DNA from: Saprospiraceae bacterium
GTDB taxonomy: Bacteria; Bacteroidota; Bacteroidia; Chitinophagales; Saprospiraceae
Direction: 5' to 3'
Assembly (NCBI GenBank): GCA_028285085.1
Contig: JANQQI010000109.1
Coordinates: 1-64,000, forward strand
DNA: 64,000 nt
Of the stretch, positions 44,172 to 52,943 are shown one piece after another (positions within the stretch are counted from its first letter, which is position 1; every line of letters starts with the position of its first letter). Below the pieces are notes generated by a model, which saw only the letters and a program-made list of their open reading frames with translations, was not told where the DNA came from and made no database searches. Made by a program: the position numbers and the translations under genes.

Positions 44172-46460
44172 TTAGTAGCGGGTAAAAGCCTCAAAGTATT
44201 TGCATTCAGCAATCGCTTCCTGATAAAAAGCTGTCGGTGCGTAGCGATCGCGTAGTAGCTGAAAGTTGCGTTGGTAAGCGGCCGGAAACTTGGGAATTTG
44301 ATTCGGGCCGGCCCATTTGTATTCTTTGCTGAGGTAGTAATCATTATGCTCACATTTGGCCGCCATAAAAGTGGCCCGGGCCGCTAGCTCATAATTTTTT
44401 GCCGTCTCCGCTACCGCGGCCGCCCTTTCAAAATAAGCGCGAGCACGCGAGCAATCGTGGTTTTCAAGATTACCCAAGGGCGCATAGTAATCCGAGTAAA
44501 CATTATCCTTATCGTAATACCAATTCGCTCCCGAGCGGAAGAAATCAGCAACGTACCAAGAGTGACCAAAGTAAGTGATATTATAATAAGCTTTACCCAA
44601 CTCATAATAGTATTCCGCTCCGTGTTGAAAATCCGCTTTAGCACGATATTCTAATTCAAAAATTCGCTGGATCATAGTCACCTTATTGTATTCTATGGTA
44701 TCCCGAAGCAAAGGGCAATCTAAGCAATCATTGAGTTGTTCGATAAAAGGATTGAGCTTATACTTATCCCAAGCCTCACGCGGTAGGAGTCGGAATACTT
44801 CGAGCGCAGTCTCCATTTGTCCACGTGCCAGATAGTAGGTCCCTTTGGCATCCAGCAGGTCATTTTCCAAGGAATTCCCATCGCGGTCGGTCACTAATGC
44901 CTCCTCAAAACGCGTCTTATCTTCCTTGCGGCAAATCTCCAATAAGTTATTGATGATGGCTAGATCAGGATTAGGTAAAAGATGTTTCAAATTATACTGA
45001 CATCGAAAAGCCTTCCCGACGTCCCCTTGCTCTCGATAGGCATGCGCCAGACGATCATTCAGAAAGTCGGGAAAATCCTTGAAGCGCGCATACATAGGGT
45101 GATCTGTAATAATATCTGAGATTTCTTCCTCGGTTTCATTATCGATATCCTCCAGATTATCGATCCACAGGGCCAATTCGAAGGTTGCTAACTGGGTCTT
45201 CAGGGTCTCGTTGATAATTTGAGGCTTGATCAGTGCGAAGGTTTGGCGAGCGGCGTAGTCGTCACCAGCCAGGAATTCGAGGTAGCCGCGGGCAATTTGC
45301 CACAGCTGAGGCTGCCGTACCCGGCCTTCTTCCACCAAACGGATGACAAACTCTTGCAATGCAATCAGTTCGCGCGGCGCACCTTTGCGTGGCAAATTGT
45401 GGAACATCTTATTCTCTCGCTTGCGATCGTTGAATTCCAGTCCTAATAAGTCCCGCTCTAGTTTCTTGATCTCCCGAGCTAATAATAGCTCAAGAATTGC
45501 ATTTTGGGAATCTAGTTCATAAATCTTAATCATCTCTTCCACTACCTTAGCCGTACTCGTTCCCGCTCGCAAGGCATAAAGATTAGCGCGTTCGTGGTCA
45601 TCTTGACACATGAGCAAACAAGCCGTCCATTCCTCATCGGTTTTAACATAAAAGCTTTTGAATGCAGAATGACGTTTCTCCGGACGGCGGGCAAAAATGA
45701 GCGAAAATAGGTAAGATGCCTCCACATTTTGTCCCAAGCGCATCATCGCTCCAGCCTTATGACCCAATATCCAATCATTAATAATACTCTCAATGGAATC
45801 GGTTCGTGGAAGGAGTCGATCATGCAACGCCAAAGTTTGCTCATAATCTTTCCGGTAATGCGCCAGACGAATCAATTGGTACGCGTAGCGTAGTCGGATA
45901 TAATTAGAACGGGTTTTTCGAAATGCCTTTTCGCCTTTTTCAATCAAGGTTTGCATCTTATTCGCGTCCCGTCCAGGAGCAGCCCACCGATCGTCTGGTG
46001 ACACCACATAGGGTTCACACTCTTTGGCAAAAATGAGATAGTTGACGGTTTCCAAACAGCGATTTGCTTTCAAATGCAGCGCGAAGGAATTGCGCCGCCA
46101 GCGTGGATCTAATGGATATTTTTCGTTTTGTACCGCGGTTCGAAGTCGCTTCAAAGCCGGTACCTCAGACCGATAAATAATTTGTTCCAAATCTTTTATC
46201 TCGACTTGTTGACAAAAAATTTCCTGCCATTCTTCTAGGTTAGATTTCGTTTGAAGTAACTGCGCTGAATCGTAATAATTATAAACATTTTGAAATTGAA
46301 AATAATAAGGCGCCCATTCGGAATCCAGATCCACAATATTAGGCATCAGAAAAGAGTAACCACTGAAACTCAAGTCCGGTCCACAGCTTTTGGTAGGTTG
46401 AGCCGGAATACAGATCAGTAGACTAACGAAAAAGATGACCAACAGTGAATAAATCTTCAT
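44172..46460 (-). CDS. Unrecognised large exported protein, probably helical repeats
   Basis: I do not recognise this 762-residue protein. It has a signal peptide (MKIYSLLVIFFVSLLICIPA) and starts its mature part around SCGPDLSFSGYSF. The rest is rich in paired helices with A/Y/L patterns like TPR or SEL1 repeats, for example KGTYYLARGQMETALEVFRL (about 538-557) and ARAYFERAAAVAETAKNYEL near the C-terminus. It is expected to be periplasmic or on the outer membrane as a scaffold. Its start overlaps the preceding gene by 38 nt, and that gene is coupled to kdsD, so the three form a tight unit. Confidence 0.8.
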   Translation of the reverse strand: MKIYSLLVIFFVSLLICIPAQPTKSCGPDLSFSGYSFLMPNIVDLDSEWAPYYFQFQNVYNYYDSAQLLQTKSNLEEWQEIFCQQVEIKDLEQIIYRSEVPALKRLRTAVQNEKYPLDPRWRRNSFALHLKANRCLETVNYLIFAKECEPYVVSPDDRWAAPGRDANKMQTLIEKGEKAFRKTRSNYIRLRYAYQLIRLAHYRKDYEQTLALHDRLLPRTDSIESIINDWILGHKAGAMMRLGQNVEASYLFSLIFARRPEKRHSAFKSFYVKTDEEWTACLLMCQDDHERANLYALRAGTSTAKVVEEMIKIYELDSQNAILELLLAREIKKLERDLLGLEFNDRKRENKMFHNLPRKGAPRELIALQEFVIRLVEEGRVRQPQLWQIARGYLEFLAGDDYAARQTFALIKPQIINETLKTQLATFELALWIDNLEDIDNETEEEISDIITDHPMYARFKDFPDFLNDRLAHAYREQGDVGKAFRCQYNLKHLLPNPDLAIINNLLEICRKEDKTRFEEALVTDRDGNSLENDLLDAKGTYYLARGQMETALEVFRLLPREAWDKYKLNPFIEQLNDCLDCPLLRDTIEYNKVTMIQRIFELEYRAKADFQHGAEYYYELGKAYYNITYFGHSWYVADFFRSGANWYYDKDNVYSDYYAPLGNLENHDCSRARAYFERAAAVAETAKNYELAARATFMAAKCEHNDYYLSKEYKWAGPNQIPKFPAAYQRNFQLLRDRYAPTAFYQEAIAECKYFEAFTRY

Positions 46461-47463
46461 AACGATAAGGCTTTAGCATCGTCGAATCTAAATGATAAAA
46501 TACAATACGTTCGGGAGGTTGTTGTAGCTGTGGTGCTAATTCAAGCACCGCTTGTTGTAACAATTCAATCTCCACATTTTCTAAACGGATGCGATCCCCA
46601 GCGTACAAATAATGCCCTTGAAGATAGGTACTTTTACGAAGGGTATACTGCTTTTCTCCCACTTTGTGAAAACGTGTGTGATCCTCTAAATCCGCTTCCG
46701 AAAGGCCATTGATTAGCTTTAGTAATTTCCCATCTCGTAGCACTACACCCCAGCGAAAAAGCGGTAAGGCTACATCTAATGGCAAAGGGTATCGATCAAA
46801 GTTTTGGTGATAAGCGCGGGCCGTTTCTAGTTGTAAGATCGAATTGACTTCGGTCGAATCTGCTAAACGTCCCATATTGTAGTACATCAACATGCCCCGG
46901 TCCACAGGAGGCACGCCCGTCGATTTAAAATACTTAATCTGGTGTAAACGGATGGTCGCGCTAAGTGTCAAATTCTCATTACGGCATCGCCGATGTAAAC
47001 CTCTAAGCAGTTCGAAATAAGCCATGCCGGTGCTAGCCGTCCAATCACAATCCATCTGGATTTCAGAGATATTGAATTGGAATTTACTCTGAATGGTTTT
47101 AATTTTTTTAAAAATCCGTTCTCCGAGTGTACTCATTTCAGTTCGCGAAAGCTGCTCCAAAGTCCGATTAGTAATGAATATCGTTGGGATAATATTAAGT
47201 GATTGGTGCCAAGGTTGCTTCACCTCTAGCTCACTGATTGGCACCGCAACCCCACCATCCCAGTCTACATCAAAAAAGCGTACATACAAGTCTTGTACGT
47301 CAAGGCGATCTAAAAAAATCTGGCTAAGGGAATCCTGAGTAACGATTGTCTTCCAATGGTAAAAAGCAATCTTGGTGGGCTTAGGTGGAGAAACATCCTG
47401 ACAAGCAATAGTCGCTACTAGATAAATCGCTATGATCCCAACGTATCCGATTAGCCTGCTCAT
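46423..47463 (-). CDS. Unrecognised lipoprotein, probably TIM-barrel-like
   Basis: This 346-residue protein begins with a signal peptide and a lipobox-like LVATIACQD (Cys near residue 21). The body alternates strands and helices like a (beta/alpha)8 barrel. It has acidic residues at the strand ends in DLYVRFFDVDWDG (about 58-70) and IQMDCDWTAS (about 155-164), which could form an active site of glycoside-hydrolase type. I do not recognise a characterised family. The gene overlaps the kdsD stop by 4 nt and the next gene by 38 nt. The role may be in envelope glycan handling, which is inference from context. Confidence 0.8.
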   Translation of the reverse strand: MSRLIGYVGIIAIYLVATIACQDVSPPKPTKIAFYHWKTIVTQDSLSQIFLDRLDVQDLYVRFFDVDWDGGVAVPISELEVKQPWHQSLNIIPTIFITNRTLEQLSRTEMSTLGERIFKKIKTIQSKFQFNISEIQMDCDWTASTGMAYFELLRGLHRRCRNENLTLSATIRLHQIKYFKSTGVPPVDRGMLMYYNMGRLADSTEVNSILQLETARAYHQNFDRYPLPLDVALPLFRWGVVLRDGKLLKLINGLSEADLEDHTRFHKVGEKQYTLRKSTYLQGHYLYAGDRIRLENVEIELLQQAVLELAPQLQQPPERIVFYHLDSTMLKPYRYEDLFTVGHLFR

Positions 47464-48428
47464 ACAAGGCCCTCCCGAATCAAGTCGTGCAGGTGGATGA
47501 CACCCAGATATTGACCGGCATCGGCTACCACTAAGGTCGTGATACTATGGGCGCGCATCATTTCAAGGGCTTTGACCGCGAGGGCCTCAGATGCAATGGT
47601 CTTGGGATCCGCGGTCATAATATCTGAGGCGATGAGATGCGCTACCTCGGTTTCGGTTTCCAACATCCGCCGGAGATCCCCGTCGGTAATAATCCCGGCC
47701 AGGCGGCCTGTTTCATCCAAAACGGCTGTCATTCCCAAGCGTTTGGAAGTCATTTCGACGATTGTTTGACGGATATTATCGGTAGTTTTTACAGCTGGTT
47801 TTTCATTTTGAGCGTAAAGGTCGCAGACTCGTAGATATAGCTGTTTGCCAAGCGTTCCTCCGGGATGAAATTGCGCAAAGTCAATTGGGCTAAACCCTCG
47901 TAATGCCAATAGGGCCGTCGCTACAGCATCGCCCATTGCCATTTGGGCGGCGGTACTGGCAGTGGGGGCCAGATTATTAGGATCAGCTTCCTGACTGACT
48001 GGCGTGTGTAGGACATAATCTGCATGTTGTCCAAGGTAGGAATCCCGATTACTCACCATTGCGATCAGGGCATTGCCAATATTCTTGACCAGTGGTACCA
48101 ATACTTTCACTTCTGCCGTTTCACCACTTTTAGACAAGCACAAGACCATATCATCGGATTGGATCATCCCCAAATCGCCGTGGATGGCATCTGCAGCGTG
48201 CATAAATAGTGCTGGTGTGCCTGTAGAATTAAGTGTCGCCACAATTTTTTGCCCGACCAAAGCACTTTTTCCAATACCTGTGACCACTACCCTGCCTTTT
48301 GCGTCATAAATAGCGTTCACACAGGCCACAAACTCGCTATCGATACCGGCCTGGAGGGCATTGAGTGTTTCCGCCTCAATTTGAATGGTTCGCTTGGCAA
48401 TTGCCAGTATTTTTCTTTCGTTATCCAC
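47460..48428 (-). CDS. kdsD: D-arabinose-5-phosphate isomerase (KpsF/GutQ family)
   Basis: This 322-residue cytoplasmic enzyme converts ribulose-5-phosphate to arabinose-5-phosphate, the first step to Kdo for lipopolysaccharide. The SIS domain (about 30-190) has GIGKSALVGQKIVATLNSTG and DAIHGDLGMIQ, and LCLSKSGETAEV. The downstream FAQFHPGGTLGKQL is a family signature. Two CBS domains occupy the C-terminus (about 205-322). Its 4-nt overlap with the next gene signals translational coupling. No kdsA, kdsB or kdsC is adjacent. Confidence 0.92.
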   Translation of the reverse strand: MDNERKILAIAKRTIQIEAETLNALQAGIDSEFVACVNAIYDAKGRVVVTGIGKSALVGQKIVATLNSTGTPALFMHAADAIHGDLGMIQSDDMVLCLSKSGETAEVKVLVPLVKNIGNALIAMVSNRDSYLGQHADYVLHTPVSQEADPNNLAPTASTAAQMAMGDAVATALLALRGFSPIDFAQFHPGGTLGKQLYLRVCDLYAQNEKPAVKTTDNIRQTIVEMTSKRLGMTAVLDETGRLAGIITDGDLRRMLETETEVAHLIASDIMTADPKTIASEALAVKALEMMRAHSITTLVVADAGQYLGVIHLHDLIREGLV

Positions 48429-48726
48429 AAGAATTTTATTATTTTTGACGGCTTTTTGAAAAAACGGGACCCGATTTCAACATAAATGCTCCTTTTTTCA
48501 AACATCCCAAATCCATAATCCCCCGGAGTAGGGCAATTTCCGCACTTTCACGTTCCGAATATCAGGTTATTGCTCCGCAATAAAACGTTTTTTTTGTTTA
48601 TATTTATAGGAGTGTCAGAAAATAAACCGCAGATAAAAAGACTTAACTATATGACATAAATCTACCTCCCAATATTCACAAATTACGTGAACCGTTCTAT
48701 TCAACAAAAGTATTGAAAGAAACACG
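48429..48726. other. Divergent kdsD/recQ intergenic region
   Basis: No gene or RNA is seen in these 298 nt. Both promoters should lie here. A T-run and a TATATTTA stretch at about 48584-48606 are suggestive for recQ, but the match to the consensus is poor. Confidence 0.4.
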
Positions 48727-50928
48727 ATGGTAGCAACAAATGAACGCTTACTAGAAGCATTAAAAACACACTTTGGCTTCGACGGTTTCAAAGGTAACCA
48801 GGAAGCAATTATCCAAAGCGTTTTGGATGGTCATAATACCTTTGTTATCATGCCTACAGGAGGCGGAAAGTCTCTCTGTTATCAGTTGCCCGCAATGATG
48901 ATGGATGGCACTGCCCTCATTATCTCTCCCCTGATTGCACTGATGAAAAATCAAGTGGACTCGATCCGTGGTTATAGTCAAAACGACGAAATTGCGCACT
49001 TTTTGAATTCTTCGCTAACTAAAGCGCAGATGAAGAGGGTGAAAAATGATATTCTCGACGGTAAGACCAAAATGCTCTTCATTGCCCCCGAGACGCTCAC
49101 CAAAGATGAAAACATTGCCTTTTTCCAACAGGTAAATATTTCATTTGTCGCGGTCGACGAAGCACACTGTATTTCAGAGTGGGGCCACGATTTCCGTCCC
49201 GAGTATCGGCGAATTCGTACCATGATCAACTCTATCGGGAAAAATATTCCGATCATCGCACTAACCGCTACGGCTACCCCAAAAGTTCGCGCTGACATTG
49301 TCAAAAACCTCAACATGATTGAGGTGAATAGCTTTGTCTCTTCCTTTAATCGCGATAATCTTTACTATGAAGTATTGCCTAAGGGGAAGAAAGAGCAAAC
49401 GATCAAGAATATCGTCCAAATCATAAAAAATATTTCCGGTCAATCGGGGATCATTTATGTACAAAGCCGAAAGTCCGCCGAGGAAATTGCCAAACTTTTA
49501 GTCGTCAATGATATCAAAGCTGCCCCTTACCATGCAGGATTAGATGCTAAGACGCGCTCTAAGACACAAGATGATTTTCTCATGGAAGAGGTGGACGTAA
49601 TCGTCGCAACGATTGCCTTCGGTATGGGGATCGATAAGCCGGATGTTCGTTTTGTCATTCATTACGATATTCCCAAAAGTATTGAGAACTATTACCAAGA
49701 GACCGGACGGGCCGGACGAGATGGATTAGAAGGTCGTTGTGTGGCGTTCTATTCGTATAAAGACATTCAAAAGTTAGAGAAATTCCTTCGGGATAAGCCC
49801 GTTGCCGAACGAGAAATGGGCAACCAACTCATGCAGGAGATCATGGCCTATTCGGAGACGACATCCTGCCGTCGCCGCTTCTTAATGCACTACTTTGGCG
49901 AAGATTTCGATGAAAAGAAGTGTAGTAACATGTGCGACAACTGTCGCCATCCAAAAGAAAAAGTCGAGGTCGAGAAGGAAATGGTTCAAGCTTTGATGGG
50001 GATTGAGCAGCTGAACGAGAACTACGGCATCAAAATTTTGGTCGACTTCATGTTAGGCAAGGAAACACAAGAAATGCTTGATTTCCAGCACAATGAATTG
50101 TCACTTTTTTCGGTGGGTAAAGATCGCGACGAGACGTTTTGGAATTCTATTTTCCGTCAAGCTTTGCTCAACGATTTACTCTACAAGGATATCGAAAACT
50201 ATGGCTTGCTGAAGCTAACCGACAAAGGTCGAGATTACATCCGCAATCCATATTCGTTTAAAATTCCGATCAATCATAATTTTGTGGCGGAGATGGCGGA
50301 AGAAGAAGCAGCCTCCTCAGCACGCACTGCGGTCTTAGATAAGACCTTGATGTCCATGCTGAAGGATTTGCGCCGTCAAGTCGCTCGTCAGAAAAATATT
50401 CCTCCTTTTGTCATTTTCCAGGATCCTTCATTGGAGCACATGGCGACCATTTATCCCATTTCGATGGATGATATGTGCAATGTGACCGGTGTAAGTAAAG
50501 GGAAGGCACAACGCTATGGAAAGCCGTTCATCGAGATGATTGCGGAGTATGTGGAAGCGAATAATATCGAACGACCAATGGATTTTGTAGTCAAGCAAGT
50601 GGCAAACAAATCCAAGATCAAGGTTAATATCATCCAAGGTATCGATCGGAAGATTCCGCTTAGCGACATCGCTGATTCCAACAATCTCAGTATGGACGAG
50701 CTGCTACATGAAATGGATATGATTGTGGCCTCGGGGACGAAAGTTAACATCGATTATTATATCGATGATGCCGTGGATGAGTATTCTCGTGAAGATATCT
50801 ACGATTATTTCATGGAAGCGGACGATGATTCACCCGAAGATGCTTTTGAGGAATTAAAAGAAGATGATATCACAATGGAAGAAATTCAATTAATTCGCAT
50901 CAAGTTTATGTCAGATATGGCGAACTAA
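48727..50928 (+). CDS. recQ: ATP-dependent DNA helicase RecQ
   Basis: RecQ unwinds DNA 3' to 5' in recombination repair. The 733-residue protein is longer than E. coli RecQ. It has FGFDGFKGNQEAIIQ, Walker A in MPTGGGKSLCYQLP (about 39-52), the DEAH box in AVDEAHCISEWGHDFRPEYR (about 140-159) and motif VI in YYQETGRAGRDGLEG. A zinc-binding subdomain follows with Cys in CRRRF and CSNMCDNCR (about 377-412), then the RQC winged helix. An HRDC domain (about 540-625) begins near LRRQVARQKNIPPFVIFQD. The extra C-terminal 110 residues are acidic. It is followed by a strong terminator. Confidence 0.95.
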   Translation: MVATNERLLEALKTHFGFDGFKGNQEAIIQSVLDGHNTFVIMPTGGGKSLCYQLPAMMMDGTALIISPLIALMKNQVDSIRGYSQNDEIAHFLNSSLTKAQMKRVKNDILDGKTKMLFIAPETLTKDENIAFFQQVNISFVAVDEAHCISEWGHDFRPEYRRIRTMINSIGKNIPIIALTATATPKVRADIVKNLNMIEVNSFVSSFNRDNLYYEVLPKGKKEQTIKNIVQIIKNISGQSGIIYVQSRKSAEEIAKLLVVNDIKAAPYHAGLDAKTRSKTQDDFLMEEVDVIVATIAFGMGIDKPDVRFVIHYDIPKSIENYYQETGRAGRDGLEGRCVAFYSYKDIQKLEKFLRDKPVAEREMGNQLMQEIMAYSETTSCRRRFLMHYFGEDFDEKKCSNMCDNCRHPKEKVEVEKEMVQALMGIEQLNENYGIKILVDFMLGKETQEMLDFQHNELSLFSVGKDRDETFWNSIFRQALLNDLLYKDIENYGLLKLTDKGRDYIRNPYSFKIPINHNFVAEMAEEEAASSARTAVLDKTLMSMLKDLRRQVARQKNIPPFVIFQDPSLEHMATIYPISMDDMCNVTGVSKGKAQRYGKPFIEMIAEYVEANNIERPMDFVVKQVANKSKIKVNIIQGIDRKIPLSDIADSNNLSMDELLHEMDMIVASGTKVNIDYYIDDAVDEYSREDIYDYFMEADDDSPEDAFEELKEDDITMEEIQLIRIKFMSDMAN

Positions 50929-51001
50929 GGTGCAGTTAGTGATTGAACTAATTTCAATTTATTCTATTCGAACTGTCTAAAAGTTTAAACCAGTTCATCA
51001 C

Positions 51002-51040
51002 AAAAAGCGCTTGTGAGCCTGTTGCTTGCAAGCGCTTTTT
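51002..51040 (+). terminator. Intrinsic terminator of recQ
   Basis: A perfect 12-bp stem (51002-51013 and 51029-51040) with a 15-nt loop starts in an A-run and ends in TTTTTT, 73 nt after the recQ stop. Confidence 0.9.
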
Positions 51041-51050
51041 TGTACCTTTC
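51022..51050 (+). promoter_or_regulatory. aroQ promoter overlapping the recQ terminator
   Basis: TTG at 51022-51024 lies 18 nt before TACCTTTC (51043-51050), a 7-of-8 match to the -7 TAnnTTTG with a slightly short spacer. The aroQ ATG follows 4 nt later, so the transcript would be leaderless. Confidence 0.5.
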
Positions 51051-51054
51051 AAAT

Positions 51055-51477
51055 ATGAAAATTATCATTATCAACGGCCCCAACCTCAACCTGCTGGGCA
51101 AGCGAGAGATCGACATCTATGGGAATCAAGAATTCACCGCTTACTTTGCGGAGCTCCAACAACAATTCCCTCAGTTTGAGCTCGAATATTTCCAGAGTAA
51201 CGGAGAAGGGCAAATTATCGATAAATTACACGAGATTGGCTTTAGCTACGATGGTATTGTGCTCAACGGCGGTGCTTACACGCACACCTCCATCGCCATT
51301 GCAGATGCATTAGCAGCGATTACCACGCCGGCCATCGAAGTGCACATTTCCAATGTGCACGCACGCGAAGCTTATCGCCACCACTCTTATTTTACGGCGC
51401 ATTGCCAGGGCTTCATTTCCGGCATGGGGCTGTTAGGCTATGCCCTGGCCTTACAATATTTCGCGGCCCAGAAATAA
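51055..51477 (+). CDS. aroQ: Type II 3-dehydroquinate dehydratase
   Basis: AroQ dehydrates 3-dehydroquinate to 3-dehydroshikimate, the third step of the shikimate pathway. The 140-residue length fits the type II enzyme, which works as a dodecamer. It has IINGPNLNLLGKRE at the N-terminus with the catalytic Tyr just after (IDIYGNQ), QSNGEGQIIDKLHE, LNGGAYTHTSIAI and EVHISNVHAREAYRHHSY with the catalytic His. I choose ATG 51055. A longer reading from 51013 begins inside the terminator hairpin and adds 14 residues absent from the family. Confidence 0.95.
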   Translation: MKIIIINGPNLNLLGKREIDIYGNQEFTAYFAELQQQFPQFELEYFQSNGEGQIIDKLHEIGFSYDGIVLNGGAYTHTSIAIADALAAITTPAIEVHISNVHAREAYRHHSYFTAHCQGFISGMGLLGYALALQYFAAQK

Positions 51478-51481
51478 GACG

Positions 51482-51997
51482 CTAAGGTCCAAATTGCACA
51501 CCCGGTCTAACCATTGTTAGGTCTAACATCCGCAACCACCGCTTTCGACCAAGCCTGTGTTTTTTTGATTTGAAGATTTTGCGAATCAGCCACCCCACGG
51601 CAAAAGAGACCGCAGGTACAATGATCGCCAAAGCCGTAAGCTCGGTCCCAACCAGGGTCCCCAGCAAAGAAAAGGCTCCCCACGATACCCCAAATAGATA
51701 GAGTTGAAAGCTTAGCTTTCGCGACCATTTGGCATTGCGAAAGGTTTTAAGCGTAGAAATGTCTTCCATTTTTACCATCCCGTATTCGAAAAGGATGATC
51801 TTCTCATCAATCAGCAAATCATTAATGGTCCCTTTGTACCAAGTCTTATCTCCTTTAAGTCGATAAGTCAATTCATCACCGATGTAAAATTTCTTGGTTT
51901 TAGCGCGCCCGTAGCGCTCCAATTGTAGCACTTTTTGTGCAGAAGTCCATTGGGATAATCCCAGAAAGCAAAGTAGTAGAAGTAGCGTTAGCCGCAT
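51482..51997 (-). CDS. Unrecognised exported membrane protein
   Basis: This 171-residue protein has a signal peptide (about 1-20, ending WTSAQ). A soluble segment of about 70 residues follows with a beta-rich pattern (FYIGDELTYRLKGDKTWYKG ... GMVKMEDISTLKTF). Two adjacent membrane helices occupy about 100-145, and the C-terminal tail is strongly basic. Similar small proteins occur widely in Bacteroidota, but I know of no function. It lies 117 nt after rnpA and may be part of its transcript. Confidence 0.7.
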   Translation of the reverse strand: MRLTLLLLLCFLGLSQWTSAQKVLQLERYGRAKTKKFYIGDELTYRLKGDKTWYKGTINDLLIDEKIILFEYGMVKMEDISTLKTFRNAKWSRKLSFQLYLFGVSWGAFSLLGTLVGTELTALAIIVPAVSFAVGWLIRKIFKSKKHRLGRKRWLRMLDLTMVRPGVQFGP

Positions 51998-52114
51998 AAT
52001 TTTTCGTTTAAATAAAAGTACGTCTTCAACATTCGTGAGTTGGTTGAAAGATATATTTTTCCGAGAAGAAATCCGAAATAAGGGTGAATACTACCCAAAA
52101 AACCAACAATGAAG

Positions 52115-52537
52115 TTAGGCAATAGTTGCTGAGGGAGGAGGAGCAGGTGGAAGTTCATCCCAAGACGTTGCGAGTCGACGCATCCACTTTCGGGTGGCTT
52201 TCTCAATGGCTTTGTAGTCCATTGTTTCACGGGCGGTATAGATCACCATCATAACGAAGGTTCGACCAGATTGAATGGTCTGATGTTGCCGTAATTCATG
52301 CTTTTGTAAGCGATAAGCCTCACGGATGCGCCGGCGCAATAAGTTGCGATCAACGGCACGTGGAAAAGCCCGACGGGGCACAGTCAGAGCAAATTGAATG
52401 GTAGCCGGAGTCTCTTCAGCCGTCGTCTCCAGCCATACTACGCGTAGTGGATACGCTTTTACCGATCGACCTTCTCTAAAAAGTCGCTCGATCAATTTGC
52501 GACTTTTTAGACGCTCTTGGCGAGGAAATCGGTACAC
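52115..52537 (-). CDS. rnpA: Ribonuclease P protein component
   Basis: This 140-residue basic protein is the partner of RNase P RNA and helps it cut tRNA precursors. It begins with FPRQERLKSRKLIERLFREG and carries the signature of the family: FALTVPRRAFPRAVDRNLLRRRIREAYR (shown in part, about residues 48-75). The C-terminus is Pro-rich (PPAPPPSATIA), which is not usual. It follows rpmH at 129 nt, as in most bacteria, though dnaA is not near. Confidence 0.93.
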   Translation of the reverse strand: MYRFPRQERLKSRKLIERLFREGRSVKAYPLRVVWLETTAEETPATIQFALTVPRRAFPRAVDRNLLRRRIREAYRLQKHELRQHQTIQSGRTFVMMVIYTARETMDYKAIEKATRKWMRRLATSWDELPPAPPPSATIA

Positions 52538-52598
52538 TATTGGAAGTTTGACAGCCGAATAAAATGTGGATTAGTTCTGAGGTATATTTACACCGAAA

Positions 52599-52623
52599 CC
52601 CGATCTGTATTCACAGGATCGGG
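52599..52623 (-). terminator. Hairpin between rpmH and rnpA
   Basis: A 7-bp stem (52599-52605 and 52617-52623) with an 11-nt loop lies between the two genes. On the minus strand it is followed by TTTCGG, too short for a strong terminator. It may limit rnpA expression relative to rpmH. Confidence 0.45.
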
Positions 52624-52666
52624 CTTCAAAGTATTTTGGACGCTCCTCAAAGGAACGAGAGATGCA

Positions 52667-52822
52667 CTACTTCAGACGACGCTCGTCAGAAACGGTCAGC
52701 TTAGCGCGACCTTTTGCACGACGACGTGCCAAGACCTTACGACCATTTTTGCTGCTCATGCGCGAACGGAAACCATGTTTGTTAGCGCGTTTTCTGCGGG
52801 AAGGTTGAAATGTTCTTTTCAT
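52667..52822 (-). CDS. rpmH: Large ribosomal subunit protein bL34
   Basis: This 51-residue, highly basic protein is ribosomal protein bL34. It begins [18 protein letters not shown], then [20 protein letters not shown] and ends in [10 protein letters not shown]. All the family positions are present. It lies directly upstream of rnpA, the usual partner. It is short enough to be missed by length-limited gene finders. Rho starts further right on the same strand. Confidence 0.97.
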   Translation of the reverse strand: MKRTFQPSRRKRANKHGFRSRMSSKNGRKVLARRRAKGRAKLTVSDERRLK

Positions 52823-52943
52823 TACTGTATCTTTTTATTAAAGCGGGACAAAGGTAATACTAATTTAGCATTTAGGCAAATCAGTGTATGAATATTTATC
52901 CCGTTTTCAAAGTCTATTTAGGACAGCTAATAAAGCGGAACGC

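Noticed and set aside
52517..52891. Plus-strand 124-codon frame across rpmH and its flanks
   Set aside because: It is antisense to the clear bL34 gene and resembles no family.
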